From Flavobacterium johnsoniae (GTDB lineage: Bacteria > Bacteroidota > Bacteroidia > Flavobacteriales > Flavobacteriaceae), in assembly GCF_001879205.1 (NCBI RefSeq), contig NZ_MLFK01000008.1:182720-246719 (forward strand): a stretch of 64,000 nt of DNA, given 5' to 3'. Below are positions 45,301 to 54,471 of this stretch, one piece after another. Position 1 is the stretch's first letter. Each line of letters starts with the position of its first letter. The position numbers and the translations under genes are program-made. The notes under the pieces were generated by a model, which was given only the letters and a program-made list of their open reading frames with translations, did no database searches and was not told where the DNA came from.

Positions 45301-48300
45301 TAACATTGGCATCAGGACAGGAAGCTGTTCTTAGCTATACGATCGTGGCAGAAACGCCGTCGGCAGAACAAAAGTACTATAATATCAATTTCAATATTAC
45401 TTCAAACGAAGGCGCAAAACTGCCTGCTTTAGCCTATTATCATGCTAAAGCGCAAACTCCAAAGCTATTGGCAAACCCTGTAAGCATCAACACCACGATG
45501 ATAAAGGGAAGTTCTCGTTTTTATGAAGTGACGATTTCTAATACCGGAGCAATAGATGCAGAAAAGGTAAAAGTAGACGTTCCGAATCTGGAATGGATGA
45601 AGCTAAAAAGTGCCGCTGTAATTGACAAAATAGCCCCAAATGAATCAGTAAAAGTTATTCTTGAATTAGCACCAACAGATAAACAACAATTAAATGTTCC
45701 ACTAAGCGGTAATCTGGCTTTAAATCCATCTAATGGAGGAGGAGTAAGCATTCCTTTTAAAATAGAAACCGTTTCAGAAGGAACAGGTTCTTTATTAATT
45801 GATGTAGTCGATGAATATACTTACAACACCGAAAGAGCACCACATTTGAAGAATGCAAAAGTGGTGGTTCGCCATCCATTTTCCGGAGTTATTTTAGCAG
45901 AGGGATTAACGGATGAAAACGGATTATTCAGCACACCGCAAATTCCGGAAGGCTATTATACCGTAACCGTAACGGCAGATAAACACGCTTCTTATCAAAA
46001 TAATTTATTGGTAGATCCGGGGAAAGTAACAACTCAGAGAGTGTTTATTTCGTATCAGGCCGTAAGTTATGAATGGGTTGTAAAACCAACGGAAATAGCA
46101 GACGAATACCAGTCTGATTTGGTAGTTAAATTTGAAACAAACGTACCAAAACCGGTAATTGTTATTGATATCGATAACCCTGTACTGGATTTGCAAACAG
46201 GAGAAAGCAGAATGAGTTATGCAACCGTTACCAATCACGGTTTAATTGCCTTGTCAAACGTAACTTTTAATGTAGACAGTCAGGGCGATTACAAGTTCAA
46301 ACTGATGATTGATAAAGTTGATGTATTAAACGCTAAATCGACTATCATTGTTCCGATTCTGATAACAAGACCGGCTTCAAGCGGAAAAAGTGCGGCCGCC
46401 GGACAAAATTGCAGTTACAACTTAATAACAAAAGGAACTTATGTCTGCGAAACAGAACAAAATCTGGCGGCATTTCAGCCTTATTATGTAATAACTTGTA
46501 CCACACCAACTACACCAGTTGTTGGAGGTGAGCCAAATTTTAACGGAGGAGGTTTTGGACCATTAATTCCTATAGGTACCATTATTGGAAATATTATTAC
46601 TGAACTGCCTACTATTTGTACAAATCCTTGTATAACTTCGATTATTAGTACTGCAATGGGCTGTTCGCCATTTATTCCTTTACAACTTGCTTCATGTCTT
46701 CTTTCTCTTGCGACGGTTGATAATGATATAATAAATATAACTTTAGCATTAGGAAGCTGTATTCCAGGTCCAACTAAGGCAGGATGTTATTTTGGACTTG
46801 CGTCAACGGCTAAAACTTGTATAGAGCAATGGATGAACAGTAAAAGCACTCAAAACAGTTTCTTGCAATCTAAATATGAAGACTTTCAGGCAATGGCAGA
46901 TGCTGAAACAGCCTTAACTAATAGAATAAAAGCATATTTAGGCAATGACAGATTATTAGAAAGCCCTAATTTTCAAAATTTCATGAAAGAAACAGCTTCA
47001 AATCTGGATGCTGGAAAACCATTTTCTGCATCAGATATTGCACGAATTAAAACGAATCTTTCTGGTACAGATATTACAGGTCAGGAAATTGACAGCTTTT
47101 GTAATAGATGGAACACTACTTTAGAAGCATGGAGTAAAAACATAAAAGCCCCTAATGCTGAATATCCAAACATCATTAATAAAAATGATATTGAGAACTA
47201 TGACAGAACAAGAAAAGCATTAGTTGAGCTGACTGCAAAAAGAGGTTTTGTCTCCGTTGCAGCATTGTATGAGAATGATCTTAAAGAAATTGAAGAGTAT
47301 GGAAAAGAATTAGCTTCTCAATCATCTGTTTGCGCAACAGTAACAGTTAAATTCTCTCAAAAAATCACTATGACGAGAGAAGCTTTTGAAGGAACGCTAA
47401 CATTAAACAACGGAAGCGATTCGAACACAATTAAAGATCTAAATCTGGATTTAGTAATTAAAGACGAAGCCGGAAATGACATGACGCATTTATTCCAGAT
47501 CAATAAAGATGCTTTCCTTAGCGGAAGCGGACTTGTAGCGCCAAGCAGCAGCCAATCAGGAACTGTAATTTTTATTCCAACAAAAGAAGCTGCGCCAACT
47601 GTAGCTAAATCGTACTCTTTTGGAGGAACGTTATCCTATTTAGATCCTAATACAGGCGACAGAGTTTCGGTACAATTGTATCCGGTAACATTAGAAGTAA
47701 ACCCAAGTCCTGATTTGGTAATGCATTATTTCATGCAGCGTGATATTTTAGGTGATGATCCGCTTACGGATAAAATCGAACCGATTGTTCCGGCAGAAAT
47801 GGCTTTATTAATTAAAAATGAAGGTTACGGAATTGCCAAAAATGTTCAGGTAGAATCGGTACAGCCGGAAATTATCGAAAACAAAAAAGGTTTGTTAATT
47901 GATTTTGAAATCGTGGGAAGCAACTTCAACAACGAACCAAAACAATTAGGTTTATTAAATGTTGATTTCGGAAACATCGAACCTCAAAAAGCAGCTTTAG
48001 GCCAATGGTGGTTTACGAGTACTTTATTAGGTCATTTTGTAGAATACGATCTTAAAATAAAACATTTAAGCAGTTACGGTAATAAAAACTTAAGTCTGAT
48101 TAAAGCATCGTATGTTCATGAATTAATTAAAAGTGTAAGGGCATATCAAACCGGACAAGATAATATTAACGATTTCTTGGTAAACGATATTGTAGATGCA
48201 AATGATACTCCTGATGCGATTTATTATTCAAACGGAGGAAACGATGAAGTTTATAAAGTAACAGCAGGAACGGTTTCTAATGCTATTTCTCCAAATCAGC

Positions 48301-50360
48301 TTACGACGACTTTAACCATGAATTCATCGCAAACAGGATGGAATTACGGCAATATGGCTGATCCCGGATCTGATAAATACAAACTGCAAAGAGTAGTTAG
48401 AAATAGTGATAACCTTGAACTGCCAATTCAAAATTTCTGGCAGACGCATGTAACATTAAAAGATGGATTGGAGCCAAAGTATGAAAATAAACTTCATTTC
48501 CTTGATAAAATCTCAGGTTTAGAAAGATATACTTTGTATTACACAGCTATAAATACGAATGTACCAAAAGTAGTTTCTTTTGAAAACCTGCCGTCAACTA
48601 CGACAAAACCAGTAGAATCGGTTCAGGTAAACTTTAATAAAGCCATCAACCCGAATACTTTTACAGCGCAGAATATTACCTTGATTCATCAGGGAGCAAA
48701 AATTCCGTTTAACGATAGTTTTATTGGTAAAGTAAACGATTCAACTTATGTTTTAAATATCAAAACATTGTCTCTTGCCTCTGGTTATTATGAACTTACG
48801 GTTCAATGCGCCGGAATAAAAGACTTAGAAGACAATGAAGGTGTAGAAGGGAAAAGTGTTTCCTGGATTCAGATAATTGGTGAACTTGGAATCGTTCAGT
48901 TTAAAACAGACCAAATTGAGGCACAGCCGGTAAACAGTGTTGTAATTCAATTTAATAAACCTGTAAAACCCGTTCAGTTTACCAAAGAAAAACTAACGCT
49001 GAACGGAAAACCGCTGGACAATGTTTCTATTGTTACCGATGATAATCTGAAATATACCATTGTTGGATTAAACGAATACAACAAAGAAAACGGTCAGTAC
49101 GAATTGGCTGTAGATTTACCATCGATAAAAGCAGAAGACAACACTTTTGGATTAGTGGTGCAAACTCAAAAATGGAAAGTGGATATTCATATTCCGGAAA
49201 TTGATGCGTTTACTCCAAAATTTCAGGGAGCCTTACACAGTCAGAATGTGACAGATCTTTTAGTTACTTTAAATAAGCCGATAAATAGTTTTGAGAAAAA
49301 CTGGATTACGCTTTACAAAGGAAGCGTGAATTTAAATGCAGATCTTAATGTGATAAAACAAGACGATTTACATTATTTAATTTCAGGTTTAGGAGAATAC
49401 ACGCAGGCTGAAGGCGGTTATAAGATTGTAGTAGATCAGACGAGCTTTAAAGACCTTTCAGGTAACTTCGGAACCGGAAATTCAAGCACAATGTGGGAAG
49501 TGAAGTTTGGAAAACCATCTGCGCCGTCTAATATGCGTATTACGCCGGACAGAGGAACATCAGCCGTAGATAATATTACTTCGGGTAACGATTTATCTAT
49601 TGCCTTAATAACAAACGGAAACAAACAAACCGTAGAATTATACGCTGTAACGCCAACGGGAAAAACTTTGGTAAACAAGCAAAATCAGGAAACAGCAAAA
49701 GAAGTTTTAATTCCGATAAAAGGATTTATTGGTAAAAATACTTTTGAAGCACTGGTTTATGATGAGTTTGGAAATGCCAGCGATGCGGTGCGTATTGAAA
49801 CTTATATTGATATTGTTGATTTAGGCTGTACCGTAACGCCGCTAAAAGCAAGTGATTGTTCAGAACCTGAAGTTCTAAAAGTGGAGTTTGCTGATGAAAT
49901 TATGGCTTCAGCATTGACCAAAAATGACATTATTGTAAAGTCGGGCGGAATAGCAGTTTCTAATGAAAACATAACCTTAACCAAAGTTTCAGATAAAGAA
50001 TTTGAAATTGGAAACATCGAAAAGTTTGCCGGAGATCATTCATTCGGAATTGATTTAACCAAACTGAATAAAAAATCAAGCGGTTTACAAGGTAAAGGTA
50101 TTGTATATACTAATGTTGAGGTTGGATTAAACAATACTGCGGCCATTGCAGGTGATATTGTGATTACAAGTGATAATACAACAGTAACTTACACAGCAAC
50201 CCAATCGATGCAGACTTACACCTGGAATGTTACCGGTGGCGAAATTATCGGTCAGAACGATAATACCGTAACAATCATATGGACAGAAAAAGGTACACAA
50301 ACGCTTTCTATTCAGTATTTGACTCAGGGTTCATGCAGTAAAAAACATCATTGGAAGTAA
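42396..50360 (+). CDS. Giant secreted multi-domain protein with N-terminal cohesin-like domain (frameshifted at the 3' end)
   Basis: I start at 42396 (MKTQAFLVFVFLFLGTYIQAQ, a proper signal peptide) rather than at an ATG eight codons earlier. Residues about 22-165 look cohesin-like: AGPGEKSSIVIDLANADEVV then GAEFTLTVPQGLIV. CARDB-like repeats follow (YPDLTISGISTAESTITPEG; PDAVVTSVKAVAEANGED), then about four Calx-beta-type modules, a carboxypeptidase-regulatory-like segment (GLTDENGLFSTPQIPEGYYT) and a Cys-bearing helical part near residues 1340-1650. SbsA-type Ig-like modules (VESVQVNFNKAINPNTFTA) come next, and a PKD-like domain (YTWNVTGGEIIG) ends the frame. The frame closes at 50360 just before a T9SS sorting domain that lies in the -1 frame. 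It follows the LRR giant at 34 bp, so the two are co-transcribed. Confidence 0.85.
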   Translation: MKTQAFLVFVFLFLGTYIQAQNSLKVLNAAAGPGEKSSIVIDLANADEVVGAEFTLTVPQGLIVSEKESKIIESRKGDHAIYVNIEKNNPRNYHFIILSLTSTSFKGNSGNLVEIPIEIPLNYVSGQTHNLDLSGVVLSSKNAVDIGSSHTNGKLTIATAQYPDLTISGISTAESTITPEGKINVSWIVDNIGGRIASGGWIEQVSIVSDQTGLEYNLGTVSYNEDLDKQRSINRTAVFNLPKVLGLEGNVKVKINIIPNTAVKEPESLKSNNKVTSAVSILLEKRLYLTLDKKSIDENSTEVIRASLTQSGDRSSDKIFDLTASLASELQFDANVKILKDQSSVVFYIKPIDNAASDGNRTVALSVSGNDYTAVSDNIEIIDNEFSTLTLTPSKIAATDGETITVTLETDFAKTKDIKFTITADQSSRWTVPAEVILPAGSKTTSFTVTIKNNKVPEQTVTGKLILRAEGFQAGNTEVILKSSNVPAFELEIAPTTISKGDGVYATYATVKRLDKSEISTKIRLKASVANALILPDVIDFPANVNSKRFNIGAINNGIVDGTKVVNVTADVYLSSCNCTIPAGDGSKPSKDITILDSNGPALNVKASPATVKAGVQKAAKIMITRNTVDTSQAVLVQLSSDSPTIVSIPEQVSIPVGQESVEVEINTIIDPAKTGDQTVRIQAEAANFSSGFTWILVTDQNKPDAVVTSVKAVAEANGEDTIDVTASIANQGFALLAKGAKIEYYLSKDKSTKNATLITTSVIDADIDSGKKLDLIKSVKLPQQAGDYYLVAAVNSDQKINELSYTNNEAYTAIKLHSSYTAVSTVSRSVYKSGEVVTITGSAKMANNAPAVNKEVEIIISQGSFTRSYKVKTNASGNFAYDFEPLQAESGHYTVSAGYPGTKNAVQAEFDIVGFEWTNKPDYLKWDVVTKVPYKGEFVLKNNSKIPLTNIKIELPADAGFTIETNPLTLASGQEAVLSYTIVAETPSAEQKYYNINFNITSNEGAKLPALAYYHAKAQTPKLLANPVSINTTMIKGSSRFYEVTISNTGAIDAEKVKVDVPNLEWMKLKSAAVIDKIAPNESVKVILELAPTDKQQLNVPLSGNLALNPSNGGGVSIPFKIETVSEGTGSLLIDVVDEYTYNTERAPHLKNAKVVVRHPFSGVILAEGLTDENGLFSTPQIPEGYYTVTVTADKHASYQNNLLVDPGKVTTQRVFISYQAVSYEWVVKPTEIADEYQSDLVVKFETNVPKPVIVIDIDNPVLDLQTGESRMSYATVTNHGLIALSNVTFNVDSQGDYKFKLMIDKVDVLNAKSTIIVPILITRPASSGKSAAAGQNCSYNLITKGTYVCETEQNLAAFQPYYVITCTTPTTPVVGGEPNFNGGGFGPLIPIGTIIGNIITELPTICTNPCITSIISTAMGCSPFIPLQLASCLLSLATVDNDIINITLALGSCIPGPTKAGCYFGLASTAKTCIEQWMNSKSTQNSFLQSKYEDFQAMADAETALTNRIKAYLGNDRLLESPNFQNFMKETASNLDAGKPFSASDIARIKTNLSGTDITGQEIDSFCNRWNTTLEAWSKNIKAPNAEYPNIINKNDIENYDRTRKALVELTAKRGFVSVAALYENDLKEIEEYGKELASQSSVCATVTVKFSQKITMTREAFEGTLTLNNGSDSNTIKDLNLDLVIKDEAGNDMTHLFQINKDAFLSGSGLVAPSSSQSGTVIFIPTKEAAPTVAKSYSFGGTLSYLDPNTGDRVSVQLYPVTLEVNPSPDLVMHYFMQRDILGDDPLTDKIEPIVPAEMALLIKNEGYGIAKNVQVESVQPEIIENKKGLLIDFEIVGSNFNNEPKQLGLLNVDFGNIEPQKAALGQWWFTSTLLGHFVEYDLKIKHLSSYGNKNLSLIKASYVHELIKSVRAYQTGQDNINDFLVNDIVDANDTPDAIYYSNGGNDEVYKVTAGTVSNAISPNQLTTTLTMNSSQTGWNYGNMADPGSDKYKLQRVVRNSDNLELPIQNFWQTHVTLKDGLEPKYENKLHFLDKISGLERYTLYYTAINTNVPKVVSFENLPSTTTKPVESVQVNFNKAINPNTFTAQNITLIHQGAKIPFNDSFIGKVNDSTYVLNIKTLSLASGYYELTVQCAGIKDLEDNEGVEGKSVSWIQIIGELGIVQFKTDQIEAQPVNSVVIQFNKPVKPVQFTKEKLTLNGKPLDNVSIVTDDNLKYTIVGLNEYNKENGQYELAVDLPSIKAEDNTFGLVVQTQKWKVDIHIPEIDAFTPKFQGALHSQNVTDLLVTLNKPINSFEKNWITLYKGSVNLNADLNVIKQDDLHYLISGLGEYTQAEGGYKIVVDQTSFKDLSGNFGTGNSSTMWEVKFGKPSAPSNMRITPDRGTSAVDNITSGNDLSIALITNGNKQTVELYAVTPTGKTLVNKQNQETAKEVLIPIKGFIGKNTFEALVYDEFGNASDAVRIETYIDIVDLGCTVTPLKASDCSEPEVLKVEFADEIMASALTKNDIIVKSGGIAVSNENITLTKVSDKEFEIGNIEKFAGDHSFGIDLTKLNKKSSGLQGKGIVYTNVEVGLNNTAAIAGDIVITSDNTTVTYTATQSMQTYTWNVTGGEIIGQNDNTVTIIWTEKGTQTLSIQYLTQGSCSKKHHWK
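50340..50345 (+). other. Poly-A site of the frameshift in the second giant gene
   Basis: The frame reads AGT AAA AAA CAT. One more A here, or a -1 slip of the ribosome on the two AAA codons, joins the upstream frame to ACA TCA TTG GAA GTA, which reads on through the sorting domain to 50650. The restored protein would be about 2750 residues. Confidence 0.75.
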
Positions 50361-50650
50361 AAGTGGAAGCCACATTATCTGTCGAAAATCCGACTTTAGG
50401 TAAAAACGGATTCTTTATTTCTCCGGTTCCAAATGACGGAAACTTTACTTTAAACCTGTCAGGTGATGAAGGAATTTTTGACTTAATTATTTTTGATGCC
50501 AATGGTAAAGCGGTTTACAAACAACCTAAACTGGAAATCACAAATGATTTTAGTAAAGAAATAAAAACCCATTTAAGAACTTCCGGAGTTTACTTCTTAG
50601 TTCTGCACAACGCAGATAAGACTTATAAAACCAAGTTTTTAATTAAATAA
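50345..50650 (+). CDS. Out-of-frame T9SS type A sorting domain of the second giant
   Basis: About 100 residues in the -1 frame relative to the upstream gene. They contain GKNGFFISPVPNDGNFTLNL, IFDANGKAVYKQ and TSGVYFLVLHNADKTYKTKFLIK, a complete T9SS type A C-terminal sorting domain. It has no signal peptide and no ribosome binding site of its own; a TTG at 50351 is the only possible nearby start. It is almost certainly the true C-terminus of the giant protein. Confidence 0.85.
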   Translation, partial: TSLEVKVEATLSVENPTLGKNGFFISPVPNDGNFTLNLSGDEGIFDLIIFDANGKAVYKQPKLEITNDFSKEIKTHLRTSGVYFLVLHNADKTYKTKFLIK

Positions 50651-50657
50651 AATTCAG

Positions 50658-50692
50658 AAAAAGAGAGGTCAATTTAGACCTCTCTTTTTTTT
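50658..50692 (+). terminator. Terminator of the giant-protein operon
   Basis: Thirteen-base stem AAAAAGAGAGGTC / GACCTCTCTTTTT with a 6-base loop and more T residues, directly after the sorting domain's stop codon. This confirms that transcription is designed to include the sorting domain. Confidence 0.88.
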
Positions 50693-50836
50693 ATTCAACT
50701 AATACTTATACCGAATAATAATGGTTTTGTACCCAAAAAAAAGCTATTAGATGACATTTAAATTATAAGCATCAATTAGGATAAATAAATTTACTACTGC
50801 TACAAAGACCCAATACAAACTACTAAATCAAGAATT

Positions 50837-51967
50837 ATGAGTAAAATTATTATTTTGACAGTTGATGGCGGCGGTATAAAAGGAATTATACCTTCTTATT
50901 TTCTTACCCAAATAGAAGCAGCCCTGAATAAATCATGTTATGAAATGTTTGATATGATAGGCGGAACGTCTACAGGAGGCATTATTGCCACAGCTTTATC
51001 TTCTCCTGTAAGCAACGGAACACCTTTAACAGCAGATGAAATCTACAGTATTTACACAACCGACGGATCTCAGATTTTTGTCTCTCAGCAAGGTATTATA
51101 CCAGACGATTATTATCCGCTTTATTATGCAAATGATGGAAACGGGAATGGCGTTGAACCCTTTTTACAGAATAAATTTGGTGCTTCTACTTTAAATGATG
51201 CCCGACTAAATATGCAAACCCTTCAAAACAGCAGGACAAGTCATGTTTTTACAACCAGTTATACTATCAACAGCAGCGGTAATAGTGTCCCGAATCCAAT
51301 TAAGGGACAAGATTATGGTCCTTACTTGTTTAATTGGTATGATGCTAAAAGCTCACAGGCAGACGATTATCAGGTTTGGGAAGCGGCAAGAGCTACAAGT
51401 GCAGCGCCAACCTATTTTCCGGTTGCGAAATTAGGCGGTGGTGGTGCTCCAAATTCTGGTGCTAATGAAAGATGGGCTCTTGATGGAGGAGTAATGTCTA
51501 ATAATCCTGCTGTTTGGGCAGTGAGTGAAGCCTTTAGAACAGGTTTGGCTTCTTCATTAGATGATATAATTCTGATATCTTTAGGTACAGGTTCTTATCC
51601 AAGCGGCGCAGGATTAGTTACCAATCATCAGGGGCTTCCTGATCCTGATTATGGAAATTGGGGTTATATTCCATGGCTGGCCAGTGATTTAGATGATTTA
51701 TCTGGAACAGAAAACGAGCGTGGTGCTATTGTCAATATCATTACAGAATCGGTGCAGCTGGTATCGAGCCAGCAATTATCAGGAATGCAGGCTGGAGGCC
51801 TTACTTATTTTAGATTAGAACCTTCCATAACAAGAGAACAGTCAAAAATGGATAATATATCGCAGTCAAATGTTGATTCACTAATTAACACTGCGACTAG
51901 TTATTTAGAAAATGAAGCAAACGAAATCTTTCAGCAAATTGTAAGCATATTGAAGCAAAATACCTGA
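50837..51967 (+). CDS. Patatin-like phospholipase
   Basis: A 376-residue serine acyl hydrolase. The oxyanion loop is DGGGIKG (residues 10-16), the nucleophile is Ser45 in GGTSTGG (GxSxG), and the catalytic Asp216 lies in LDGGVMSNNP. No signal peptide is visible, so it is likely cytoplasmic. The family releases fatty acids from phospholipids. Patatins are also effectors in some anti-phage systems, but no cyclic-nucleotide synthase or other defence gene is adjacent. A single-gene unit with a weak terminator. Confidence 0.92.
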   Translation: MSKIIILTVDGGGIKGIIPSYFLTQIEAALNKSCYEMFDMIGGTSTGGIIATALSSPVSNGTPLTADEIYSIYTTDGSQIFVSQQGIIPDDYYPLYYANDGNGNGVEPFLQNKFGASTLNDARLNMQTLQNSRTSHVFTTSYTINSSGNSVPNPIKGQDYGPYLFNWYDAKSSQADDYQVWEAARATSAAPTYFPVAKLGGGGAPNSGANERWALDGGVMSNNPAVWAVSEAFRTGLASSLDDIILISLGTGSYPSGAGLVTNHQGLPDPDYGNWGYIPWLASDLDDLSGTENERGAIVNIITESVQLVSSQQLSGMQAGGLTYFRLEPSITREQSKMDNISQSNVDSLINTATSYLENEANEIFQQIVSILKQNT

Positions 51968-51989
51968 TTTTAAAGAAAATTGCTAACAG

Positions 51990-52030
51990 AAAAAAGAGTC
52001 TTTTAAATTTAATTTTAGAAGACTTTTTTA
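51990..52030 (+). terminator. Likely terminator after the patatin gene
   Basis: AAAAAGAGTCTT pairs with AAGACTTTTTT over a small bulge and a 14-base loop, with T residues at its end. Confidence 0.55.
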
Positions 52031-52125
52031 TTTACACTTTAGTCTGGATTGATTTTTAATGAGCAAATACTTTAATGTATTAAAATACCCGATATTTGTA
52101 ACCTCAAAAATACAGAGTACATTTT

Positions 52126-52752
52126 ATGATAAAAATAAACGAAAAGCATGCCTATCCGTTCAACGAGGTTCTTTTTACTTTTGCCTTAGCTTCTGAAGCA
52201 GCAGAAGTTTTTAAAGATCATACAGCACTTATTACCGGAATTGGAAAAGTCAATGCCGCCTACGAATTAACCAAAGCCATACAATTAAAAAAACCTTCGA
52301 TAATTGTCAATCTAGGTTCAGCGGGAAGTACTCATTTTAAGAAAGGTGATGTGGTTTGCTGTACCAAATTTGTTCAAAGAGATATGGACGTCAGAGGATT
52401 GGGTTTTGCTTTATACGAAACGCCTTTGTCTGGTTTGCCTCCAGTTTTAGAATATGGTTTAGAAATGGATGGTCTGCCTTTAGGAATCTGCGGTACGGGC
52501 GACAGCTTTGAAATGCAGCATTCTGAAACGATTTACGATGTTGTGGATATGGAATCTTACGCGTTGGCTATGATTGCTATGAAAGAAAATATTCCGTTTT
52601 TGTGTTTAAAATACATATCAGATGGGGCAGACGATAATGCAGCCGAAGACTGGAGTGTTCAGGTTCATAAAGCTGCTGTTGCTTATGGCAGCATTTTGAA
52701 ATTGAATATAAACGAATCTGCGGATGATGGGATGCTAGATTGGAGAGGATAA
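52126..52752 (+). CDS. MTA/SAH nucleosidase-like protein
   Basis: A 208-residue member of the nucleoside phosphorylase/MTAN superfamily, which cleaves methylthioadenosine or S-adenosylhomocysteine to adenine and a thiosugar. Matching elements are LITGIGKVNAAYE, NLGSAGS, VVDMESYALA (ribose-binding Glu143) and the catalytic SDGAD (Asp167). It is shorter than E. coli MTAN (about 230) and has a divergent middle, so another nucleoside substrate is possible. Cytoplasmic; no operon partner. Confidence 0.8.
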   Translation: MIKINEKHAYPFNEVLFTFALASEAAEVFKDHTALITGIGKVNAAYELTKAIQLKKPSIIVNLGSAGSTHFKKGDVVCCTKFVQRDMDVRGLGFALYETPLSGLPPVLEYGLEMDGLPLGICGTGDSFEMQHSETIYDVVDMESYALAMIAMKENIPFLCLKYISDGADDNAAEDWSVQVHKAAVAYGSILKLNINESADDGMLDWRG

Positions 52753-52768
52753 CGAATAAGATTTTTTT

Positions 52769-52842
52769 CTCTCGCAGATCTGGCAGATTGAGCAGATTTT
52801 TTGATAAAGTTGACAAAGAATAATCTGTAAAATCTGCGAGAG
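52769..52842. repeat. Inverted repeat CTCTCGCAGAT...ATCTGCGAGAG
   Basis: Perfect 11-base arms at 52769-52779 and 52832-52842, with several CAGATT words between them. It is a non-coding intergenic repeat just after the nucleosidase gene and could act as a terminator. Confidence 0.6.
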
Positions 52843-52920
52843 TTTTATCTACGCATTTTTCAAATCATTTTAATCCCCTAATCTGTGGCAGAATAAAAGT
52901 TGGTCTGCTCAGACTATGCA

Positions 52921-52957
52921 AAAAAAAGCTGCCTGAATAAATTTCAGACAGCCTTTT
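52921..52957 (-). terminator. Terminator of the RND efflux operon
   Basis: AAAAGGCTGTCTGA pairs with TCAGGCAGCTTTT on the minus strand (one G-U pair), followed by a T run. Confidence 0.7.
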
Positions 52958-53013
52958 AAACTGCAGTTTTTAAGTACTAATTTAAAGTTTACGACCAATT
53001 AGTAACCTCAAGA

Positions 53014-54468
53014 TTAGTTTATTCCTCCTCCTAAAGCTTTGTACAATAAAACCTGCGACTCTGCATTTTTTAACTGAATGTCAACAAAGTCCAATTCGGC
53101 CTGCAGCTTGTTTTTCTGGGCATTAATAATTTCCAGATAATTGGCATAACCGCTCAAATACAAATCATTTGAAACGTTAACGGCGATTTCCAGATGTTCG
53201 ATTTCTTTTGATTTGTATTTCAAAACATCAACAAAAGATTCGGTTCTGTGCAACAAGGCACTCAATTCGTTATACGCTGTTGTAATTGTATTTTGGTATT
53301 GCAGCAACGAAATCTGCTGTCTTTTATTCGAAACAAAAAATTCCTGTTTAATTTGTCCTTTATTAAAAACCGGAGCCGTTAAACCGCCGAGTAACTGCCA
53401 GGCAAACGATCCGTTATCAAAAAAAGTAGAGAAAGAAAACGAATTAAAACCAGCATAACCTCCCAAATTTAAAGTCGGGAAAAAGGCGGCACGTGCTGCT
53501 TTAGCATCGGCGTTTGAGGCACGAAGTTCGTGATAAGCTTCTGATACGTCCGGTCTTTTATGAATAATCGAATCAACACTTATTTTTTGATTTAAAACAG
53601 CCAAATGTCCCGATAAAAAGTCAGTGCTTCTTTCGATTTTTCCACCGTATTCACCTAAAAGATTTAATAAGGCTTTTTCGGTTTGGTCAATACTTAAGTT
53701 AAGCTGTTCGGCTTCGGCCAAAATATTGTTGTTCTGTGCATTAAACTGCTGAACAGCCAATTCTGTAGCTTTACCCACAGATCGTTGTGCCGAAACAATA
53801 TCAAGCGCTTTTTGTTGTGTTTTTAGGTTCTTTTTGTAAATCTCTGCCTGTTTATCTAAAGCGATGAGTTTATAATACAGATCAGCGATATCGCTTAATA
53901 ATCTGGTTTGCAGTAAACGCATTCCTTCCTGAGAAGCAAAGAATCGTTCACGAGCGGCTTTTTTACGATTGCTCAGTTTTCCCCAGATATCGGCTTCCCA
54001 GGAAACTTTTCCGCCTAAGAAGAGGTTAGGAGAAACATTTTCGTTTATCCTTTGCTTCTCATTAATATTCTGTGAAAAATTGGTATCAAAGTTCCCAACA
54101 CCGTCCATGGTATATTTTCCGTAATGTGTTCCGGAAGCATCTGCAACAAGATCTAAAGACGGGAGTAAGGCCAGTTTTGCTGCTTTTAAATGAGAGTTGG
54201 CAATTAAAATTCGTTCCTGCATAATTAAATAATCAGGATTTTGCGCTATGGCTTTCTTTAAAAGTTTTTCAAGCTTCTCGTCTTTGAAATAGGTTTCTGT
54301 TTTTAACGGAATAAAGTTTTGCAGACTATCAGCTGCTTTTTTTCTTTTTAAGTCAAAATTTTCAGGCAGTTGTTTTGCCGCCAGATTATCATTGATTTTA
54401 GGAGCGGAGCAGGCGGTAAGAAGTACTATACCGCCGCAGATTATGTATCGATTTATTTGTTGTTTCAT
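53014..54468 (-). CDS. RND efflux outer-membrane factor (TolC/NodT-type lipoprotein)
   Basis: A 484-residue lipoprotein: lipobox VLLTAC (Cys20 in MKQQINRYIICGGIVLLTAC). Two OEP repeats are seen: about 60-265 (QNPDYLIMQERILIANSHLKAAKLALLPSLDL) and 285-480 (KRPDVSEAYHELRASNADAKAARAAFFPTLNL). The protein forms the trimeric channel of a tripartite pump. It begins 3 bp after the RND pump stop and is the last gene of the operon. Confidence 0.95.
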   Translation of the reverse strand: MKQQINRYIICGGIVLLTACSAPKINDNLAAKQLPENFDLKRKKAADSLQNFIPLKTETYFKDEKLEKLLKKAIAQNPDYLIMQERILIANSHLKAAKLALLPSLDLVADASGTHYGKYTMDGVGNFDTNFSQNINEKQRINENVSPNLFLGGKVSWEADIWGKLSNRKKAARERFFASQEGMRLLQTRLLSDIADLYYKLIALDKQAEIYKKNLKTQQKALDIVSAQRSVGKATELAVQQFNAQNNNILAEAEQLNLSIDQTEKALLNLLGEYGGKIERSTDFLSGHLAVLNQKISVDSIIHKRPDVSEAYHELRASNADAKAARAAFFPTLNLGGYAGFNSFSFSTFFDNGSFAWQLLGGLTAPVFNKGQIKQEFFVSNKRQQISLLQYQNTITTAYNELSALLHRTESFVDVLKYKSKEIEHLEIAVNVSNDLYLSGYANYLEIINAQKNKLQAELDFVDIQLKNAESQVLLYKALGGGIN

Positions 54469-54471
54469 GTT

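Noticed and set aside
50837..52752. Patatin plus nucleosidase as an anti-phage (CBASS-like) system
   Set aside because: No cyclic-nucleotide synthase or sensing partner is nearby, each gene has its own unit, and both families are common in housekeeping roles.
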